Position numbers and translations under genes: made by a program. Positions 55,471 through 63,604 of a DNA stretch of 64,000 nt are shown here, piece after piece. The notes below the pieces were generated by a model. The model saw only the letters and a list, made by a program, of their open reading frames with translations, made no database searches and was not told the DNA's origin. Source of the stretch: Ktedonospora formicarum (GTDB taxonomy: Bacteria > Chloroflexota > Ktedonobacteria > Ktedonobacterales > Ktedonobacteraceae); contig NZ_BNJF01000001.1 of NCBI RefSeq assembly GCF_016587355.1, positions 2,988,501-3,052,500 on the forward strand. The letters are read 5' to 3'. The stretch's first letter is position 1. Every line of letters begins with the position of its first letter.

Positions 55471-56538
55471 ATGCGCCATCTTACATCTCAGAAACAGGTG
55501 CCGCTTGATATCCTGGGCGCGGCGATAGCGTATCGTCTTGGCATACCAGAAAAAGTGTTTGAGACGCGTGGAGAGCCGTTGATCTTTCGTTTTATCGGCT
55601 TTGCTAGCCTCTTCATTGGTTGCCTCATCATCTTGATCTTTATTGTGGCATATGGGCAACTCTTTAGCTGGTGGCTGCTCTGGCAGGCATTATTTATTCC
55701 CCTTATAGGTGTGTCGTGGTTCATCTTCGGTGGTTGGGTCTTGCTGGCTCCTCATGTCTATCCCCAACCTCATGTCTATATGTGTCCTGAGGGGCTTATT
55801 TTCATTTCCGATAAACTTGAGGTAGTGAGGTGGGATCAATTGGAGCGATTGTGGCAGGAAAGTGATGGGAAAGCCCAGGGCAGGCGTCGTTATATAGTGC
55901 GTCGGAGTGATGAGACCTTACTGTCGTTTGGTAGTGAGCTTGCTGGAGTTGAGTATCTAGTAAAAGCAATCGAACAAGAGCTTACACGGCGCCTCTTACC
56001 ACGCGCGCTAGCCGCGTACCGCGTGGGCGCGAACGTCTCTTTTGACGAGATTGTTGTGAGCAAGCGTGGTCTGCGCTTGAGTGCTAGCAAGCGGATGCTC
56101 CTCTGGGAAAATCTGGGCGAACTGGTTATAGACCCGCAAAATATAATAGTTCACGAACAGCACTTAAGCAAACCAGCAGCGCGCATCAAGGCGTTTCGTG
56201 TTCCCAATATGCATATTCTTCGCCAACTTGTAGCCTATGCACGCCAGGAACGCGCTCTAAGTGCTAAACCATATGTTGCCGCCTATATATCTGGTCGACC
56301 GCTTTCCTTTGGTAAGCTAAGAATAAGTCAGCAAGGTATACAGATTGAGCAGGAACAGCCAGTTACTCTCCCCTGGCAAGAGATTGGAGCGATTGGTATT
56401 GGAGCGAGCGAACTGATGATAGCGCGTCAGAGGGAGCAGCAAACATATGAATGGTATGTCGTCTCATTGTGGGAGATAACCAATCTTGAGCAGTTGCGCG
56501 ATGTGGTGGCATATGTGCTCCAAAATGGGCCTCGGTAA
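55471..56538 (+). CDS. Membrane protein of a DUF6585-like family (copy 1)
   Basis: 355 residues from the ATG at 55471, which has GGGAGG ten bases upstream; the frame is open back to a TTG at 55432. Two hydrophobic segments (FIGFASLFIGCLIILIFIVA and a WLLWQALFIPLIGVSWFIFG type) are followed by PH-like beta repeats: YMCPEGLIFISDKLEVVRWD then VSFDEIVVSKRGLRLS, and a third similar unit (LSFGKLRISQQGIQIEQEQ). The gene at 56813-57604 has the same plan. The family name is my best recollection; the function is unknown. Confidence 0.6.
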   Translation: MRHLTSQKQVPLDILGAAIAYRLGIPEKVFETRGEPLIFRFIGFASLFIGCLIILIFIVAYGQLFSWWLLWQALFIPLIGVSWFIFGGWVLLAPHVYPQPHVYMCPEGLIFISDKLEVVRWDQLERLWQESDGKAQGRRRYIVRRSDETLLSFGSELAGVEYLVKAIEQELTRRLLPRALAAYRVGANVSFDEIVVSKRGLRLSASKRMLLWENLGELVIDPQNIIVHEQHLSKPAARIKAFRVPNMHILRQLVAYARQERALSAKPYVAAYISGRPLSFGKLRISQQGIQIEQEQPVTLPWQEIGAIGIGASELMIARQREQQTYEWYVVSLWEITNLEQLRDVVAYVLQNGPR

Positions 56539-56617
56539 AATATGTGATGCAATTCATATCGATCTGACACACATGATATTATAATAATCTATAACTTGTA
56601 AGATTATTTGTCAGTGA

Positions 56618-56708
56618 TGGTTAGCATCGCTCAGGCAACTGAAGACATGTTGTAAGACAGTCATCAACGCCGCCAGTAGGCGGCTAACATCGCCCAGACG
56701 ACTGAAAG
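56618..56708 (+). repeat. Dispersed intergenic repeat, double locus at 56.6 kb
   Basis: A right end GGTTAGCATCGCTCAGGCAACTGAAGAC, in two pieces, is followed by a fuller copy AACGCCGCC-AGTA-GGCGGCTAACATCGCCCAG-ACGACTGAAAGG. It lies between the two related membrane-protein genes. Confidence 0.6.
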
Positions 56709-56812
56709 GCCGCACATGGGGTTTCCTCATATGTGCATATTTGCTTTCTGGATGAATCTGTTTATTGCCTATCTTGGTAAGAGAGTGTTTTTTAGAGGAG
56801 TAAGGAATTATT

Positions 56813-57604
56813 ATGTCTAATCAAATGTACCAGCAGCCTTACGCACAGGCTCCCGGCGCAACTGAGGGAGCAGTGCCTGGCGAGGTGTATCAACAGGCCG
56901 AAATGCAGCGTCTTGGATCGCTTATTCGCGTATTCAAACCTACTAGTATCTGGGTGGCTCTGGCAATTTCCGCTGGTGTCCTGATTCTAGATCTTGGGCT
57001 GATGTTCGCGCTGTGGTTGGCCGACCGGATAAGCATATACCTACTCATCGTACCTATATTCTTGATTGTCTATGTTGTGAACGCTATTAGAAGCAACAAT
57101 CATAAAGCCTATCTCTACCAGGAAGGTTTCATCTATGCTAACGGCTCACAACTTCATGCTGTGCGCTGGGACCATGTAGAGGCTGTTTGGCAGAAGCAGG
57201 TGAGCTACTCTATCTGGTCCACGCGTAGCACCTATACTGTTAAGCGCCCAGATGGTGCTCAGGTGGTTATTAGCAGCCATGTACATAAGGTGCGGGAATT
57301 GGGTGATGCAATTCTGAACGAGGTGACGAAACGCCATCTCCCATTGGCTCAGCAAGTGTACAATAGTGGCGCCCCTGTTCCTTTTGGCAATTTGAGCATT
57401 GGTATGCAGGGAATTGGTTTCAGAGACAAACTATTACCCTGGCCGGAAGTTAAAGATGTAGTGATTGTGAATGGACAGGTGCAGGTCAAGAGGCAAGGGA
57501 ACATGATTAACTTCGCGACGGTCCAGGTTGCTGATGTCCCCAATCTGCCTGTGATGATGCAATTGGTGGCGAATGGGTTACGTAGCGTGCCGCCGATGCG
57601 CTAA
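56813..57604 (+). CDS. Membrane protein of a DUF6585-like family (copy 2)
   Basis: 263 residues. After a Gln/Ala/Pro-rich N-terminus come two hydrophobic segments (IWVALAISAGVLILDLGLMF and YLLIVPIFLIVYVV) and two PH-like beta units: YQEGFIYANGSQLHAVRWDH and VPFGNLSIGMQGIGFRDK. The match with the gene at 55471-56538 is visible in HAVRWDHVEAVWQ versus EVVRWDQLERLWQ, and KRHLPLAQQVYNSGAPVPF versus TRRLLPRALAAYRVGANVSF. AGGAG is upstream of the ATG. The function is unknown. Confidence 0.6.
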   Translation: MSNQMYQQPYAQAPGATEGAVPGEVYQQAEMQRLGSLIRVFKPTSIWVALAISAGVLILDLGLMFALWLADRISIYLLIVPIFLIVYVVNAIRSNNHKAYLYQEGFIYANGSQLHAVRWDHVEAVWQKQVSYSIWSTRSTYTVKRPDGAQVVISSHVHKVRELGDAILNEVTKRHLPLAQQVYNSGAPVPFGNLSIGMQGIGFRDKLLPWPEVKDVVIVNGQVQVKRQGNMINFATVQVADVPNLPVMMQLVANGLRSVPPMR

Positions 57605-57632
57605 TATCGCGCTGGGACGTCCTATAAGAGCT

Positions 57633-57683
57633 AGACACATAGAAGGGAGCTACCCCATAGGGATAGCTCCCTTCTATGTGTCT
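57633..57683. terminator. 20-bp perfect hairpin between convergent genes
   Basis: AGACACATAGAAGGGAGCTA and TAGCTCCCTTCTATGTGTCT enclose an 11-base loop. It serves the DUF6585-like gene and the GH57 gene. Confidence 0.8.
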
Positions 57684-57691
57684 CTAAGTGC

Positions 57692-59173
57692 TTAGAAGTG
57701 AAGAGGGAAAGGGGGGAGCAGGCCATCTTCGACGGCTGGTAACTCCTTGTAGAGATCGACACCATTCTTCTGGGTGCGCCAGCTACGTGCTGGAAGGAGA
57801 TCTTGCAAGAAATCATATTGGAGATCAACATCGATAGCCTGCCAGATGAGGCTAATCGCGCGACGTGCGAAAGCGATTCCATTGCGGGGCTCAATGCGAT
57901 CAAGATCCTCAAAGAAGAAGGCGCAACTGGTGAAACTATACTGTTGATAGTACTGAGCCTCCAATAGCCGTTGGGCTCGATATTCGAGCAAGGCTGAGGG
58001 ACGCTGACCGCCCTTCCCGTGCCGCGTCCAGAAGCTCTCTTCGCTCTCCCAGCCATTGCGGAGCGCCAGATAATCATTACGCGCCGCCCAGGGATCTTCT
58101 AGAATCTCGGAAGCATATTGCTCGAAGAGCAGATCACCGCGTTCAGCCAGGCGTGAGAGGGCACGCCGTAGGACGGGTTTCCAATTGCTCTCTCCCTCGG
58201 TACAAGAGCAACCTGTACCCCAGCGTGCTACTCCATGCTCACAACTCCAGGCGCTCGGCACCCGTAACTGAACCTCTTTTGTTGGGGGCTGCAATAGCAT
58301 ATAGCGTTCAAGAGTACAGATCTCGAAGCCCTCTTCAGGTGCTCCATGCTGGATCAGATGTGAGAGAAACTTGTCACGCCAGGGCTTATGGTGTCCATAG
58401 AGCTCGCCATCAGTCGCTATGAGAATCAGTTGCGGCTCTCCGTTATCGATCTTCTCGCGTACAAGATGCCCAGGCAGGTAGGAAGACGCAAAGACATCGG
58501 CATTACTGGTAGAGGCCGAATCAAAGGAGACTCCACCTGAGAGTGGGCCATTGTAGAAGAAGACCGTCATCGAGCGCCCACTCTTGAGCGGCACAGTATA
58601 GGGTTCTGTCGGATCAATTGCTGTGGCTGCCTGCCAGGGAGCTAGTACCGTGTAAGTTACTCCATATTGGGCTAGAATATCGAGACATTCCAGGTCGATA
58701 GCTGTTTCCGCCAGCCACATCCCATGAGCATCACGTCCATAGCGGTGGCGGAAGTCTTGCAGGCCCCAGAGGATCTGGGTGTGCTTATCACGCGTTGTTG
58801 CCAGGGGCAAGATTGTATGATTATAGGCCTGTGCCATGGCATTGCCAACACCATAGCGTTCCATATGCTTTCGGTCCGCATCAATAATCAATTGATGGAC
58901 ATCAGGTTCATGTGCTTCGAGCCAGGCTGCGAGCGTGGGACCTAGATTATAACTGATCTCAGCGAAATTCCCCTCTTCTGCATTAGGACGGTAGCATTCC
59001 GCAGTGATTTTCTCGTTATAGTTAAGAAATGGAGCAGCACCAGACTCTATAGGTATTTCATGTGTAAAAGGGTTTTCGCGAGGGGGTTGATAGAAATGGC
59101 CATGTAAGCAGAGGTAAGTGGAACCCAGCTTGGAACGCGATATTGAACCATTGGGAAGTGTTTTCTCGATCAT
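57692..59173 (-). CDS. Glycoside hydrolase family 57 protein
   Basis: 493 residues, no signal peptide, so cytosolic. GH57 landmarks: LHGHFYQPPRENPF near the N-terminus, GMWLAETAID with the probable nucleophile E156, and LIATDGELYGHH with the probable acid/base D255. The C-terminal half contains WSCEHGVARWGTGCSC and corresponds to the domain attached to the DUF3536-type GH57 branch. Members act on alpha-glucans as amylases or branching enzymes; the exact reaction cannot be told. AAGGTGG precedes the ATG. Confidence 0.9.
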   Translation of the reverse strand: MIEKTLPNGSISRSKLGSTYLCLHGHFYQPPRENPFTHEIPIESGAAPFLNYNEKITAECYRPNAEEGNFAEISYNLGPTLAAWLEAHEPDVHQLIIDADRKHMERYGVGNAMAQAYNHTILPLATTRDKHTQILWGLQDFRHRYGRDAHGMWLAETAIDLECLDILAQYGVTYTVLAPWQAATAIDPTEPYTVPLKSGRSMTVFFYNGPLSGGVSFDSASTSNADVFASSYLPGHLVREKIDNGEPQLILIATDGELYGHHKPWRDKFLSHLIQHGAPEEGFEICTLERYMLLQPPTKEVQLRVPSAWSCEHGVARWGTGCSCTEGESNWKPVLRRALSRLAERGDLLFEQYASEILEDPWAARNDYLALRNGWESEESFWTRHGKGGQRPSALLEYRAQRLLEAQYYQQYSFTSCAFFFEDLDRIEPRNGIAFARRAISLIWQAIDVDLQYDFLQDLLPARSWRTQKNGVDLYKELPAVEDGLLPPFPLHF

Positions 59174-59628
59174 GCAACCACCTTTTAGGTCCCAGGCGAA
59201 AACCTATCCCTATTTGTGGGAACGGCGTCACTAGCATTAGCATGCCAAGTTTTCGCATAAGAACTACTGGTCCAGAGCCGAAACAGCGTTCGTCTACCTG
59301 GACTTACTCTACAATAACGTCACTCATCAATAATGGTAGCAGAGTCAAGAACAATGGGACAATCAATCTACCAATATTGGGAGGCTAATCGGCGTTTTGG
59401 GCGACCCGGATAACTATTAAATGGGTCGCCCATCTTCACCAATGATTGTGTTTGCCCTCATAGCAAATACGTATTGAAGAGTCTTGGTAGATGCAGATTG
59501 ATTGGGTAGGGGGAAGAGCAATAAGCTTTTCTTCCCTACCAAAGAAGACGAATAAGATCGTAGTAATAAACGCAGACTACATTCATGTATGCATTGCTAC
59601 ATCACGCAAATGTATTAGGATACCCTAC
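59174..59628. other. Intergenic region with a GC hairpin, about 455 bases
   Basis: GGGCGACCC (59399-59407) and GGGTCGCCC (59423-59431) form a 9-bp hairpin that may end the HNH transcript, but there is no T tract. No ORF or other feature is convincing. Confidence 0.35.
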
Positions 59629-60174
59629 TCAGGCGCTAAATGCTTTAGCAGATCCTCCATGAAATGTCGTAAGAAACTCCTCATATGCGGCGCGTAGCTT
59701 CGGATAGCGCAACAGGAAGACTCCTGCGTATTCTGTTGTCAGCGGACGAGGTTGATGCAGCAGACGCATGTTGACGTCCTTCAGCAGGTGGTTGCTCTTT
59801 TTGCCGTTGCAGTATCGGCAACACGCGACAAGATTCTCCCAAGTGCTCTGTCCGCCGCGAGAGCGTGGAATGACGTGATCAAGCGTCAATTCGCGCGTGC
59901 GCTTGCCGCAGTACTGACAAGTCTCTTCATCGCGTAGCATAATATTCGCGCGTGTTGGCTGGAGAGCCATACGCGGAATGCGCACGTTGGCAAGTAGCTG
60001 AACGATAACAGGGCGTTCGAGCTCCAGGCGACGGGCGCTAATGCTTTCCTCGATCAGGGAGCGCACACTCTCATCGACGAAGGTAACTTTCTGCTTCGAC
60101 AACAAGACAATTAAGCGGCGCTCTGGAATGACCGAGAGAGGCTGTAGCGAGGAGTTCAATACAAGAACAGGCAT
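59629..60174 (-). CDS. HNH endonuclease family protein
   Basis: 181 residues from the ATG at 60174, which has AAAGGA at the right distance; the frame extends to 60213 without support. The N-terminal half (PVLVLNSSLQPLSVIPERR) is typical of chromosomal HNH proteins found in many bacteria. The HNH site is ETCQYCGKRT, then LTLDHVIPRSRGG and WENLVACCRYCNGKK, with two CxxC pairs binding zinc. It could cut DNA in repair or act on incoming DNA; the cellular role of this widespread subgroup is not settled. No mobile element surrounds it. Confidence 0.9.
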   Translation of the reverse strand: MPVLVLNSSLQPLSVIPERRLIVLLSKQKVTFVDESVRSLIEESISARRLELERPVIVQLLANVRIPRMALQPTRANIMLRDEETCQYCGKRTRELTLDHVIPRSRGGQSTWENLVACCRYCNGKKSNHLLKDVNMRLLHQPRPLTTEYAGVFLLRYPKLRAAYEEFLTTFHGGSAKAFSA

Positions 60175-60491
60175 GAATATTCCTTTCCTCTCTGTCAGAG
60201 CCGACACATACACAGACAGCGAGGAGAGGCAGAAAGGTTATGGAAGTGATGGAGAATACTTCCAGTCCCTTTCGCTTCTACCGCCGTCTATGACGACCAA
60301 GCGGATAGGGGTGAAGAAATCTTGCATGTCCAGGAAGGACAGGCACAACAGGGTGTATCTCACCTATACCATCCCTGGTATGCATGATACCCGAAATGGC
60401 ATGAGGGGAAGTGATGGTGCAGACCATAGAATCGGTCTGCATTGTACACAACCTGAGAACCCGCATGTTAGGAAAACTCCTTAGTGCCTGC

Positions 60492-60605
60492 AAAAAAAAA
60501 GCGGCACATACTCATCACACTGAAGGAACAGTTTTCTGTTTTATCGACCTTATACATCGATACTTCCTTCGCTCCCCTTATCACCTAAGGGGAAGAGTAT
60601 GTGCC
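60492..60605 (-). ncRNA. Structured RNA element with terminator, directly after tRNA-Pro
   Basis: On the minus strand an 11-bp outer stem (GGCACATACTC / GAGTATGTGCC; 60595-60605 with 60503-60513) encloses three branches: CCCCTTA/TAAGGGG, then GAAGGAA/TTCCTTC, which itself holds TATCGA/TCGATA and AACAG-AAAA-CTGTT. GC and nine T follow (60492-60500). It begins nine bases past the tRNA 3' end. It may be an elaborate terminator or a small RNA co-transcribed with the tRNA. No known class was recognised. Confidence 0.5.
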
Positions 60606-60613
60606 TTACCTGG

Positions 60614-60687
60614 TCGGGGTGAGAGGACTTGAACCTCCGACCTCAGCGTCCCGAACGCTGCGCGCTAGCCGACTGCGCCACACCCCG
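60614..60687 (-). tRNA. tRNA-Pro (anticodon CGG)
   Basis: Acceptor CGGGGTG/CACCCCG with discriminator A. The D arm contains GGCGCAGTCGGCTAGCGC. The anticodon stem CAGCG/CGCTG carries the loop TTCGGGA, giving anticodon CGG (reads CCG). The T arm GGAGG-TTCAAGT-CCTCT is regular. CCA is not encoded. 74 bases. Confidence 0.96.
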
Positions 60688-60778
60688 AAAGTCTTCCATG
60701 CAAATGCTTTATCGCACCGCACTTATCCGTTTTGAGCAAGCTTACTCAATTTCCAGGTTCGACCACTAAAACCTTATA

Positions 60779-60837
60779 AGAAAACCAACGCCACTGGCGT
60801 GTCTAGCGCTAACGCGCTCAGGTTTTTACATAAGGAG
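60779..60837 (+). repeat. Dispersed intergenic repeat, locus at 60.8 kb
   Basis: GAAAACCAACGCC-ACT-GGCGTGTCTAGCGC, then TAACGCGCTCAGGTTTTTACATAAGG. This is the cleanest single copy: AAAACC and GGTTTT are its inverted ends and CGCC/GGCG its inner stem. Confidence 0.7.
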
Positions 60838-61040
60838 TAGACGGGTATGATATCCGACTACGAAGCTGTAACCTACGAAACCGACAATCTTTCTTTCTTC
60901 CCGGCCCAAGTAGCCGGAGCGAATTATTATACTGCTCAACGGCTAGTATAGCATACCTCTTGCTATTTGACAATAGGTTTATGGCTGAATTTAGCATGGA
61001 TCGATCAAATTGATCTCAGCCCGGGGAGCCAGCGCACAGG

Positions 61041-62345
61041 CTATTCGCCTGCAGCGCCTGATTCCTCTGTGTGCGATTTTGCTTCATGTAGGACCTGTTG
61101 GATCAGGTCTTCGGCAAGTGCAAGTGAGTAGTTCTGACCTCGGTCATGAGGGTAGACCTGGAACATATTCGCCAGCCAGAGACCTTGCAATGGTGTCCGG
61201 TGAGGTGGAATATGCTCACGATAATCAACGGTTACGATTGGCTGAGCAAAGGGGGCATGAAATATCCAACTCTCGGTGACCCATGAAGGATCGAAGGAAG
61301 GCTGAATGCGTTTGACCTGTGGAAGGAAGGCTGCCAGGACCTCCTCTTTGCTTTGAGTGAAGAGAGGGTCATGCATTGGGCGATAGTTGCCCAGGTAGAT
61401 CAGGTGGCGTCCACCGTACTCCTCAATTGGTCGATAGTTGGTATGTTCAACCAGGGCCATAAAGGGATAACCTGGATCGCAGATGTTCATCCAGTAGATA
61501 TCTGTCAGAGGACGATCCAGTGCCAGGATGAGGCAGTGGGCTCCGTATGCTTGCACCCCGTCATATTGTTGGCGATAGTCAGAAGGAAGCTCTGGTATTA
61601 ACTGGCAGGTCAGGCGCGTGGGTAGCGTTGATATCACCTGATCAAACTCCCATGAACCCTGGTTGGTATGTACATGCCAGCGTCCGTTGTCATGCTGAAC
61701 CTGGTCTACACTGGTTCCCAGAAGTATCTTGCCACTTAGCTCCTGAATACGCTCACTAAGTCGATCATAGAGCAACTGGAAGCCACCTCGCAGGTAGCCA
61801 AGCTGAGTTGTGCGATCATGGAGTCGGGCCCAGATCCAGGGAAGGGCAATTTTATCGCGCAGGTCGCCAAACTTACCGGTGAAGAGTGGCTCAAAGAGCA
61901 CTTCATAGGGACGCTTCCCCATCCAGCGCTTGAGCCAGGGGATAGCGGTTTTACCCTCGAACCACGAGGGAGGAGCGATCTTGAGAAATGCCAGAACCGC
62001 GCCCACGCGCAGCCGCTCATCCAGCCGCCAGGGCTTGAACTTGAGCAGAGTGAGAGGAGAGTCAAGCTGCTCGATTTTGTTGTCGATCAGGCTAACCGTG
62101 CGGGGTCGTAGCCATTCAAGCTGGTCCTCTAACCCTAACTCCTTGATGATGCGAATGACGGTCGTATCAGAGCGAAAGATATGGTGATAAAACTTATCTA
62201 GCCAGGAGTCGCCAACGCGAAAGCCTGAGGCTAATCCGCCAGCCATTGGTTCCTTCTCGAAGAGCATGACCGAGTGCCCGGCCTGAGCCAGACGATAGGC
62301 CGTCATCAGCCCTAAAGCGCCCCCTCCAAGGACCGCATATTCCAT
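61041..62345 (-). CDS. FAD-dependent amine oxidase/desaturase-like oxidoreductase
   Basis: 434 residues from the ATG at 62345 with AGGAG eight bases upstream; the frame extends to 62363. The Rossmann motif AVLGGGALGLMTAYRLAQAG and FEKEPMAGGLASGF bind FAD, and the C-terminal QVYPHDRGQNYSLALAEDLI is the second FAD-contact region. The overall pattern (DKFYHHIFRSD, PWLKRWMGKRPYEVLFEPLF) resembles the protoporphyrinogen-oxidase-like proteins found near lipid or polysaccharide genes in many bacteria. The substrate is unknown. It stands alone. Confidence 0.83.
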   Translation of the reverse strand: MEYAVLGGGALGLMTAYRLAQAGHSVMLFEKEPMAGGLASGFRVGDSWLDKFYHHIFRSDTTVIRIIKELGLEDQLEWLRPRTVSLIDNKIEQLDSPLTLLKFKPWRLDERLRVGAVLAFLKIAPPSWFEGKTAIPWLKRWMGKRPYEVLFEPLFTGKFGDLRDKIALPWIWARLHDRTTQLGYLRGGFQLLYDRLSERIQELSGKILLGTSVDQVQHDNGRWHVHTNQGSWEFDQVISTLPTRLTCQLIPELPSDYRQQYDGVQAYGAHCLILALDRPLTDIYWMNICDPGYPFMALVEHTNYRPIEEYGGRHLIYLGNYRPMHDPLFTQSKEEVLAAFLPQVKRIQPSFDPSWVTESWIFHAPFAQPIVTVDYREHIPPHRTPLQGLWLANMFQVYPHDRGQNYSLALAEDLIQQVLHEAKSHTEESGAAGE

Positions 62346-62476
62346 GTGTATTCTCCTCAACAATATATTCTTGTGTGCAACGCATGCATTATTGCTGCTC
62401 GTCTTGGAAAGCGAACACTACTCGTTTTGTGAATGATGTTTGGAAAACGAATGGCTTCGATTCTCGGGCCAACATG

Positions 62477-62502
62477 GGCCTAGACAAACAAGAGGTCTAG
62501 CC
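62477..62502. other. Hairpin in the divergent intergenic region
   Basis: GGCCTAGAC and GTCTAGCC pair around AAACAAGAG. It lies between the oxidoreductase and RlmA-like genes. The remaining bases of this 350-base gap show no gene. Confidence 0.35.
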
Positions 62503-62698
62503 AAATATATCGGCCTTCATGGGCGTGTGCTTCAATAGCGCTTAGCCTGCCTTATTCTAACATAGATAGTCATTTCTGATTACTGTGGGGGACTAACTGG
62601 GCCCTTGTTGTGTTGCTATGAGATAGTTATACTATGGCTCTGGACATGTTCCGCTCTATGAGCGTATCTATTTGTTATGCCAGCGAATGGGAGAAGCT

Positions 62699-63556
62699 GT
62701 GACCATTAAGACATGCGCCCTGAACCTTTTAACCTGTCCCCTCTGTCAAGGTAGCTTTCATGTTGAGGCTCGAAGCCTGCTCTGTGAGCAGAGACACACC
62801 TTTGATATCGCGCGCGAGGGCTATCTTTATCTGTTGCGTAAGAAGGCCAGTGGGGATACGAAGGAGATGTTAGAGGCTAGGCGGGCCTTTCTGGAGCGAG
62901 GGTACTACGCTCCTCTGGCACAGAGATTGACCGAGCTGCTGATGGCCCGCCTACGCGAGAGGTCGGTAGAGAACGCCTCTCCATTTACTATTCTTGATGC
63001 GGGCTGTGGAAACGGTTATTATCTTGGTTATCTACTGGCACAGCTCGAAGCCAATTCGTATACCTGCGCGTTGGGATTCGATATCTCGAAAGATGCGATC
63101 CGGATGGCGGCAAAAAGCTATCCCCAGGCCCAGTTTATCGTTGCTAATCTTAAGGAGCACCTGCCCCTGCGCGATGCCAGCGTTCAGACTATCCTCAATG
63201 TTTTTGCTCCACGCAATATCTCCGAGTTCGCGCGTGTGCTGGTATCACAGGGGGAACTGCTTATAGTCATCCCTGGAGAGCATCATTTGGCGCAAGCACG
63301 TGCAGAACTGGGTTTACTGAATTTGGAGGAGAATAAGCGGCAGCACGTTCTCTCACAGGTTACCGCAAACTTTGATTTGCTGGAACAGCATGATGTTGCG
63401 TATACGCTTGACCTGGATCAGGAGGCGTTGCGCCAACTGGTGCGTATGACTCCCAACTACTGGCATATGACGGATGCTATTGAGGAGCGTCTGAGCGCGA
63501 TTGAGAGGCAGCCTTGCGATGTTGAGTTTCACTGCTTACTCTTGCGCAAGAAATAA
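62699..63556 (+). CDS. RlmA-like 23S rRNA guanine-N1 methyltransferase
   Basis: 285 residues from the GTG at 62699 with GGGAGA just upstream; an ATG at 62687 is the alternative. The N-terminal zinc finger TCPLC...LCEQRHTFDIAREGYLYLL and GDTKEMLEARRAFLERGYYAPL are characteristic of RlmA-type enzymes that methylate a guanine of helix 35 in 23S rRNA. The SAM motif I is ILDAGCGNGYYLGYLL and the catalytic region NVFAPRNISEFARVL. In some relatives this modification affects macrolide binding. Confidence 0.88.
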   Translation: MTIKTCALNLLTCPLCQGSFHVEARSLLCEQRHTFDIAREGYLYLLRKKASGDTKEMLEARRAFLERGYYAPLAQRLTELLMARLRERSVENASPFTILDAGCGNGYYLGYLLAQLEANSYTCALGFDISKDAIRMAAKSYPQAQFIVANLKEHLPLRDASVQTILNVFAPRNISEFARVLVSQGELLIVIPGEHHLAQARAELGLLNLEENKRQHVLSQVTANFDLLEQHDVAYTLDLDQEALRQLVRMTPNYWHMTDAIEERLSAIERQPCDVEFHCLLLRKK

Positions 63557-63561
63557 CGAGG

Positions 63562-63590
63562 CAAGCGGCGAGATACAGTCCCGCCGCTTG
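63562..63590. terminator. Hairpin between RlmA-like and gcvPB genes
   Basis: CAAGCGGCG and CGCCGCTTG enclose an 11-base loop. It lies between convergent genes, with only a weak T tract. Confidence 0.6.
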
Positions 63591-63604
63591 TACGCATGCT
63601 TTAA

